A stretch of DNA of 12,541 nt from JBBIRM01 sp037441765. GTDB lineage: Bacteria > Desulfobacterota > BSN033 > UBA1163. The DNA lies in assembly GCA_037441765.1 (NCBI GenBank), contig JBBIRM010000076.1, forward strand, positions 1-12,541, read 5' to 3'. Position numbers and translations under genes: made by a program. This document shows positions 7,803-12,541 of the stretch, in pieces (position 1 is the first letter of the stretch; every line of letters starts with the position of its first letter). A model generated the notes under the pieces. It was not told the origin of the DNA and did no database searches. It worked only from the letters and a program-made list of their open reading frames with translations.

Positions 7803-10427
7803 CTACCTTTTTTCAATCCTCCCCACAAAAAGTTTATATTCAGGCTGACCTATTGGATCGCTCATAGGAATTAAAAGGTTGTTAATGGGCAGAGGGAAGA
7901 ATGATTGAGCAAAATAGGCCACCCCTTTTGGAAGGTCTGGTGAGATTCGACAGACCGTTCCTACTTCATCCCTCGGAGAGAGGACCCTCACTTTATCTCC
8001 ATCGGATAGCCCTAAGTTCTTAGCATCCTCCAATGAAACCTCAATACAAGTGTCACGAAACACCTTGGCCAATCCTTCTGCCCTCTTGGTCGAAGTTCCG
8101 ATCCCATAGTGATAATGAAATCCTCTTGGAATGATCCAAAAAGGATACTGACTATCCGGTTTTTCAAGAGGCTCTTTAAACTCTACAGGGATAAATCTTT
8201 TTCTCATCCCGTTCAGAGGGAACCATTGGATTCCACCCTTTTCAAGATTGGGATAGGTCATCTTAGAATAGATAGGAATGAGAGAGGTCATCTCCTCCAT
8301 AATATCAGCGGAGTTCTGATAATCCATAAGGTATCCCATCCGTAGGGATATATCACAGAAGATTCTCCAGTCCTCTCTGGATTCCCCTATTGGGGAGATC
8401 GCCTTCCTTACCCTTTGAACCCTTCTCTCCATATTTGTGAAGGTCCCATCCTTCTCCGCAAAACTTACTCCAGGGAGAATCACATGGGCATAACTCCCAA
8501 TTTGGGTCATGAACATATCTTGGACAACTAAGAGTTCAAGTTGCTTCAGTGACTCTTTAACCCTTTGGGCATTGGGAAGGGTGAGGAGGGGGTCTTCACC
8601 AAAGATATAGAGGGCTTTGATCTTTCCTTCTGAAATCTTATCTAAGATTTGTAAATAGGTATAACCAGGAGTGCCTGGTATTTCTGCCTTCCAGATCTCC
8701 TGGAATCTCTTACGCGCCTCTCCATCCTCCACACTCTTGTACCCGGCAAGCAGTTCAGAAAATCCACCAACATCCCAGGCACCCTGGGCATTGTTTTGTG
8801 GAAGGAGTGGATAGATTCCTCCTCCTTCCCTCTCCACCTCACCTGTTAAAAGGGCAAGGTTGCAAAGGGCACAAACAACCTCCTTCCCATTGGCATGTTG
8901 AGTAATACCTGAGCCAAAAACAATGGCCCTACGGTTAGCAGACCTATAAAGATCAAACAATGTTTTTAAATCTTCGGAGGAAACCCCTGAAATCTTCTGA
9001 ACCAACTCATCGGTAAATCGGTCTACGGAGGTTTTAAGGGATTCAAACCCTTCCGTCTTAGAGAGAACGTATTCATTTTTATAGGCCCTTGCTTTAATGA
9101 GATTACGAATCAGACCATTGATCAGGGCAAGGTCTGTTTTAGGGTTAGGTCTTAACCAGAGATCAGCCCACTTCTCCCAGGATGTCCTTCGAGGATCAAC
9201 CAGAATGATCCTTGCTCCATTCCTTCGAATAGCCTCTCTCATCTTATTGCCAAAGATGAGATTATCATCATCCACATCCGTTCCAAAGATGATGATGAGG
9301 TCAGCCTTGGCTACCTCCTCCATGCAATGGGTCATCCCTACAGAACCTATGGAGGCCATCATTCCGTAAATGGAGGAGACGCTTGATAGACGGGCTCCGT
9401 TATCTATATGATTCGTTCCGATACAGGCCCTCATCCATTTTTGAAAGAGGTAGATCTCCTCATTGGTTGCCCTTGAAGAGGAGATACCCCCAATGCTTTC
9501 AGGCCCATGGCTCTCTCTTATCTCTTGAAGTTTATCAGCCACAAAATTGAGTGCCTCCTCCCAGGAGACTTCCGTAAAACCTTCTCCATTCCTCATCAAA
9601 GGCTTCTTAAGTCGATCGGGATGATGGAGGAAGTCATAGACGAACGTTCCCTTTACAAAGAGACGTCCTAGGTTGATCCCTGGCTCGCTTTGAGTTGTAA
9701 CCTTGACCACTCTCCTCTGACCGAGGGTATTAAGTTCCAATTGACAACCACATCCACAGAATGTGCAGGTCGTCTGTACCCTTCCTAACTGCCACACCCT
9801 ACCTTTAATCCGACTGAGGTTCTCCGTTAGCGCACCCACGGGACAGACATGGAGGCATTCTCCACAGGAGATACAATTCTCCTTTCGAACCGCTTTAATC
9901 TGAGAGGAGTAGCCATTGTCCACTACATCCAAAACATCCGATCCAGGAATATCAATACAGGCGTAAACGCAACGAAGGCACATCACACATCGGTCTGGCC
10001 ATTGTCGAATCAGGGGGGTTCCATATTCAAAGAAGGGACGCTCAATCTTTTCTGTGAAAAATTCCTGGTGGTCAATTCCAAATTCATATGTCCGATTCTG
10101 GAGGAGACACTCCCCTCCTGCATCACAAACAGGGCAATCCAGTGGATGATTGACCAGCAATAGTCTCAAGGCCTCCTTTCTCATCCTTTCCACTCTTTCT
10201 GTTCTCGTATGAACCACCATACCCTCGAAAATAGGGGTGGCGCAGGAGGCCATTGGCATCTCTGCTCCCTCCACATCGACGAGGCAGATCCGACAGGATT
10301 TGATGAGGCTCAATTTTTCGTGATAACAGAGGGTGGGGATGTAGATCCCATTCTCTCTGGCCACCTCCAGAATCGTCTGTTCTGGTTTCCCGATCACTTC
10401 TTTCCCGTCAATCCTCAGCTTAACCAT
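7803..10427 (-). CDS. nuoG: NuoG, formate-dehydrogenase-like, with degenerate molybdenum active site
   Basis: Fe-S electron-transfer subunit of the Complex I input arm, 874 residues. Domains in order are a [2Fe-2S] domain (Cys34, 45, 48, 62), a His/Cys [4Fe-4S] site (His94, Cys98, 101, 107), a two-cluster ferredoxin domain (Cys147, 150, 153, 157 and Cys185, 188, 191, 195) and a CTFCGCGC motif (Cys221, 224, 228, with extra Cys226). A complete FDH-type molybdopterin oxidoreductase and dinucleotide-binding fold follows (about 260-874). Compared from memory with E. coli FdhF, catalytic Sec140-His141 is Ser348-Ser349, Arg333 is Leu542 and the fourth cluster Cys is Phe257. Lys259 of the VKG motif is kept. 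Formate oxidation is therefore unlikely, and an electron-wire role is inferred. No in-frame stop or TGA interrupts it. The ATG at 10427 has GGAGG with a long 12-base gap. It lies between the NuoF/GltD-type gene and nuoH. Confidence 0.9.
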   Translation of the reverse strand: MVKLRIDGKEVIGKPEQTILEVARENGIYIPTLCYHEKLSLIKSCRICLVDVEGAEMPMASCATPIFEGMVVHTRTERVERMRKEALRLLLVNHPLDCPVCDAGGECLLQNRTYEFGIDHQEFFTEKIERPFFEYGTPLIRQWPDRCVMCLRCVYACIDIPGSDVLDVVDNGYSSQIKAVRKENCISCGECLHVCPVGALTENLSRIKGRVWQLGRVQTTCTFCGCGCQLELNTLGQRRVVKVTTQSEPGINLGRLFVKGTFVYDFLHHPDRLKKPLMRNGEGFTEVSWEEALNFVADKLQEIRESHGPESIGGISSSRATNEEIYLFQKWMRACIGTNHIDNGARLSSVSSIYGMMASIGSVGMTHCMEEVAKADLIIIFGTDVDDDNLIFGNKMREAIRRNGARIILVDPRRTSWEKWADLWLRPNPKTDLALINGLIRNLIKARAYKNEYVLSKTEGFESLKTSVDRFTDELVQKISGVSSEDLKTLFDLYRSANRRAIVFGSGITQHANGKEVVCALCNLALLTGEVEREGGGIYPLLPQNNAQGAWDVGGFSELLAGYKSVEDGEARKRFQEIWKAEIPGTPGYTYLQILDKISEGKIKALYIFGEDPLLTLPNAQRVKESLKQLELLVVQDMFMTQIGSYAHVILPGVSFAEKDGTFTNMERRVQRVRKAISPIGESREDWRIFCDISLRMGYLMDYQNSADIMEEMTSLIPIYSKMTYPNLEKGGIQWFPLNGMRKRFIPVEFKEPLEKPDSQYPFWIIPRGFHYHYGIGTSTKRAEGLAKVFRDTCIEVSLEDAKNLGLSDGDKVRVLSPRDEVGTVCRISPDLPKGVAYFAQSFFPLPINNLLIPMSDPIGQPEYKLFVGRIEKR

Positions 10428-10445
10428 GCTTTAAAATTTCCTCCA

Positions 10446-10483
10446 AATCCCCTCAAACCCTCTTTTTATAAGGAGAGGGGATT
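10446..10483 (-). promoter_or_regulatory. Intercistronic hairpin between the SfrB-like gene and nuoG
   Basis: A perfect 9-base inverted repeat, AATCCCCTC (10446-10454) and GAGGGGATT (10475-10483), spans the 54-base spacer and overlaps the TAA stop of the upstream gene. A mutually exclusive 6-bp stem, CCCTCT (10458-10463) with AGAGGG (10474-10479), can also form. In the transcript the nuoG GGAGG site starts one base after the 9-bp stem. It may influence nuoG translation or mRNA processing. It is not a terminator because no U run follows. The regulatory role is inferred. Confidence 0.5.
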
Positions 10484-12434
10484 AAACTGCAAAGAGCCCA
10501 ATCCGGACACATCGAAGACACCGCTCCGCCTCTTTTTGGGCCTGCGGGATAGAAAACCCTTTCTCAACCTCTTCAAATGTCCACTTTCTCGTTTCTGGTG
10601 GAAGCATTTTCAACATCTCTCTCTTTGTTCCACCAGTGATCCCAACCTTCTCCTCTTTATTGTAGACCTTTATCTTCTCCATCAACGATTCTAAACGTTC
10701 CTCCTCAGACTCCTTTACCTCCATCCCTCGAAGGAAGAGGTCGATCTTTTCCGCTGCCCTCTTCCCATTGCCTGCAGCACGAACCAAAACATCTGGCCCT
10801 GTCACACAGTCCCCTGCAGAGAAAACCCCTGGACGGCTCGTTAGAAACGTACCTTCCTGAACCGCAATGGTAGATCGTTTTGTCGTCTTTATCCCATCCT
10901 TCTCATCGAGAAAGGAGAGGTCAATCGCCTGACCAATTGCAGGGATCAAGATGTCGGTCTCAATGAAGAATTCAGAACCTTTAATAGGAACAGGCCTTCG
11001 CCTTCCACTCTCATCCGGCTCGCCAAGTTCCATCCGAATGCATTCGACCCCCACAACCCTTCCTTCCTTCTCAACGATTCGAATAGGATTGCAGAGGTAA
11101 TGGAATTTCACCCCTTCTTCCTCTGCATCGTGGACTTCAACAGGGTCTGCAGGCATCTCTTTCCTTGTTCGACGATAAACGAGATTCACATCAGACTTCC
11201 CAAGGCGGAAAGAAGATCGAACACAATCAATAGCCACATTTCCTCCTCCAACCACTACGACCTTCTTTCCTTCAGGGTAGGGATCTCTTCCAAGATTTAT
11301 CTCCAACAGGTAATAAACTCCAGGTATAAACCCTTTATATCCTTTATCCTCACCTTCAACGCCCATCGGCGTATTGGTCTGGGCACCTACACCGATGAAG
11401 ATGGCCTTATAACCCTGTTCGAATATCTGGGAAAGGGTTATGTCCTTCCCTACTTGAGTGTTATATCGAATCTCAACTCCTAAACGCTCAATAATCTCCG
11501 TTTCATACCTCACGATATTTCTTGGAAGCCTATAGTCTGGGATTCCCATGGCTGCCATCCCCCCTGGTTCTCCCAATCTCTCAAAGATAGTTACAGAATA
11601 CCCTTTGAGGGCCAGATAGTAGGCGCAGCTCAGCCCCCCAGGCCCTGCCCCAATTATGGCCACCTTTTCAGAACGGGCCTTCTCTTTATGGATCGGAGGG
11701 ACTCTTCTCTTTTCTATCTCATAGTCTGCCACGAATCGTTTTAACCATTTAATGGAGAGGCATTCATCCACATTTGCCCTTCGGCAGTTTGATTCACAGG
11801 GGCGGATACATACCCTGCCAAGAATTCCTGGCAGACAGGTTGCACTCCGAATGGCCTCGAGGGATTCGAGGAATCTTCCCTCTTTTATCAATTCGATATA
11901 TTCATAGATGGGAAGGTGAGCAGGACAGGCACTTACACAAGGAGCTGTAACTTTTACCTTATAATCCTCTCGAGGAATCTTTCTTTTTGATTGAATGACA
12001 TCAATCAATTGGCTTCTAAAATGAGAGAGGGCGTCCAGTACAGGTCTTGGTCCTGTCTGACCGAGATTGCATTTTGAACTTTTTAGGATCATCTCAGCCA
12101 GATACTCTAATTGATCCAGATCTTCCATTCTCCCCTGGCCATCGGAGATCCGGTTCAGGATACTCAACATCACCCGAGTCCCAACCCTGCAAGGAGTGCA
12201 CTTCCCGCAGGACTCTTTCTGTACGGCCTCCACATATGCCCTGATTAAATCAACAATATTGACTTCAGTATCTCTAATGGCAATTCCATCCCATCCTATA
12301 AAGGCTTTGATCTTTTTATCCTTTTCAAATTCCAATGGTAGAGAAAGGTTGGCAATGGGCTGTCTTTCCGAATCGGGTTTTCCCCGATTATCCGTAACCA
12401 CCCCACCCCAACTGCTAAAAAGAATGTCCGTCAT
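10482..12434 (-). CDS. NuoF [4Fe-4S] domain fused to GltD/NfnB-like NAD(P)H:FAD oxidoreductase (SfrB-like)
   Basis: Predicted NAD(P)H-oxidising flavoprotein that feeds electrons to NuoG, 650 residues. Residues 1-70 keep only a remnant resembling the end of the NuoF SLBB region. The NuoF Fe-S domain follows, with Cys76, 79, 82 in ESCGKCTPCRVGT and Cys122 in KCNLGQTGPRPVL, the N3-type ligands. A GltD-like Fe-S segment has Cys166, 170 and Cys209, 213, 217 in GRVCIRPCESNCRR. The FAD site is IGAGPGGLSC (261-270) with a closing SAGDCVTGPDVLVRAAGNGK (539-558). The nucleotide site is VVVVGGGNVAIDC (392-404) followed by YRR (420-422), like NADP-using GltD. CLRC ends the chain. The FMN/NADH Rossmann part of NuoF is absent. 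A TGA 12 bases before the ATG excludes extension, and GAGGGG is the likely binding site. NADPH rather than NADH is inferred, not proven. Confidence 0.88.
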   Translation of the reverse strand: MTDILFSSWGGVVTDNRGKPDSERQPIANLSLPLEFEKDKKIKAFIGWDGIAIRDTEVNIVDLIRAYVEAVQKESCGKCTPCRVGTRVMLSILNRISDGQGRMEDLDQLEYLAEMILKSSKCNLGQTGPRPVLDALSHFRSQLIDVIQSKRKIPREDYKVKVTAPCVSACPAHLPIYEYIELIKEGRFLESLEAIRSATCLPGILGRVCIRPCESNCRRANVDECLSIKWLKRFVADYEIEKRRVPPIHKEKARSEKVAIIGAGPGGLSCAYYLALKGYSVTIFERLGEPGGMAAMGIPDYRLPRNIVRYETEIIERLGVEIRYNTQVGKDITLSQIFEQGYKAIFIGVGAQTNTPMGVEGEDKGYKGFIPGVYYLLEINLGRDPYPEGKKVVVVGGGNVAIDCVRSSFRLGKSDVNLVYRRTRKEMPADPVEVHDAEEEGVKFHYLCNPIRIVEKEGRVVGVECIRMELGEPDESGRRRPVPIKGSEFFIETDILIPAIGQAIDLSFLDEKDGIKTTKRSTIAVQEGTFLTSRPGVFSAGDCVTGPDVLVRAAGNGKRAAEKIDLFLRGMEVKESEEERLESLMEKIKVYNKEEKVGITGGTKREMLKMLPPETRKWTFEEVEKGFSIPQAQKEAERCLRCVRIGLFAV

Positions 12435-12541
12435 AACGACCCCTCAAACTCAAGAAAATTCTAAATCCGAATTTCAAAATCCGAAACAATTTTTAAATTT
12501 AAATATCAAAACTCCAACCTTTTTTGTTTCGTACATTTAAA
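12435..12541 (-). other. AT-rich upstream region of the first visible gene
   Basis: These 107 bases precede the NuoF/GltD-type gene and contain stops in its frame, no coding signal, and its GAGGGG ribosome binding site next to the start. They are strikingly AT-rich. A TTGGAG / TAAAAA pair with 16-base spacing on the minus strand is the best promoter-like match found, but it is weak. Whether nuoA-E lie further upstream cannot be seen. Confidence 0.5.
12463..12486. repeat. ATCCGAAT-type repeat upstream of the first gene
   Basis: Two copies of an AAATCCGAA-like unit stand in tandem (AAATCCGAATTTC then AAAATCCGAAAC). The unit recurs in the nuoL-nuoM spacer at 3168-3190. The composition is quite unlike the adjacent coding sequence. 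This suggests a short dispersed intergenic repeat. Confidence 0.45.

Noticed and set aside
9384..9386. Possible selenocysteine codon at the FDH active-site position
   Set aside because: The minus-strand codon reads TCA (Ser), not TGA. The adjacent His, the Arg and the fourth cluster Cys are also replaced, so an active selenoenzyme misread is unlikely.
7803..10427. Calling this gene an active formate dehydrogenase alpha subunit
   Set aside because: The overall fold fits, but Ser348, Ser349, Leu542 and Phe257 replace residues needed for formate oxidation and cluster ligation, and the neighbours are Complex I membrane subunits.
10209..10694. 161-codon plus-strand open frame across the junction of the first two genes
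   Set aside because: It overlaps the N-terminal [2Fe-2S] coding part of nuoG and the 3' end of the flavoprotein gene, whose cysteine motifs are clearly real. Its own protein shows no recognisable motif.
10482..12434. Glutamate synthase small subunit (gltD) as a stand-alone annotation
   Set aside because: The N-terminal NuoF [4Fe-4S] domain, the lack of a gltB partner and the position next to nuoG point to an input subunit for the NuoG chain, not to glutamate synthesis.
12435..12541. Defined sigma-70 promoter upstream of the first gene
   Set aside because: The best pair (TTGGAG, 16 bases, TAAAAA) matches poorly, and chance matches are expected in such AT-rich sequence.

Overview
The window is one long minus-strand gene cluster for a respiratory Complex I (NADH-quinone oxidoreductase type). 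In transcription order, from high to low coordinates, it reads: a NuoF/GltD-type flavoprotein (12434-10482), nuoG (10427-7803), nuoH (7757-6738), nuoI (6734-6321), nuoJ (6160-5633), nuoK (5621-5304), nuoL (5196-3202), nuoM (3133-1583) and nuoN (1471-20). All nine frames are intact, start with ATG and mostly have a purine-rich ribosome binding site 5-12 bases upstream. No convincing plus-strand gene, tRNA, rRNA, CRISPR array or insertion sequence was seen. No spacer exceeds 160 bases.

The membrane half (nuoH, J, K, L, M, N) and the ferredoxin-like NuoI look ordinary. The lysines and glutamates expected for proton pumping and both four-cysteine motifs of NuoI are present. The electron-input half is not ordinary. 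In place of canonical NuoE and NuoF there is a 650-residue fusion. It keeps only the C-terminal [4Fe-4S] domain of NuoF and joins it to a GltD/NfnB-like FAD and NAD(P)H module. The NuoF FMN/NADH domain is missing, and an in-frame stop just upstream of the start rules out a longer form. The adjacent NuoG is built like a complete formate dehydrogenase alpha subunit, with a [2Fe-2S], a His/Cys cluster, an eight-cysteine ferredoxin domain and a full molybdopterin fold. Its formate-oxidising residues are gone: Ser and Ser replace Sec/Cys-His, Leu replaces the catalytic Arg, and Phe replaces the fourth Cys of the molybdenum-proximal cluster. The pair recalls the soluble NADPH-dependent SfrAB enzyme of Geobacter, here placed directly upstream of the Complex I membrane genes. 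The best reading is a Complex I whose NAD(P)H input runs FAD, then a NuoF-type N3-like cluster, then the NuoG chain, then NuoI and quinone. nuoA, B, C, D and E are not in the window and may lie beyond its right edge.

The spacers carry structure of their own. There is a 9-bp inverted repeat between the first two genes, a 15-bp bulged hairpin between nuoI and nuoJ, and a weaker hairpin between nuoK and nuoL. An unusual inverted array of degenerate octamers (consensus near GGRTTCAA) lies between nuoM and nuoN. AT-rich ATCCGAAT-type repeats occur next to nuoL/nuoM and upstream of the first gene.

The organism is probably an anaerobic bacterium of the former Deltaproteobacteria (Desulfobacterota). 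This is inferred from the SfrAB-like pair, the FDH-like NuoG, the moderate GC, the frequent AGG/AGA arginine codons and the style of the spacer repeats. The phylum assignment is only moderately secure.
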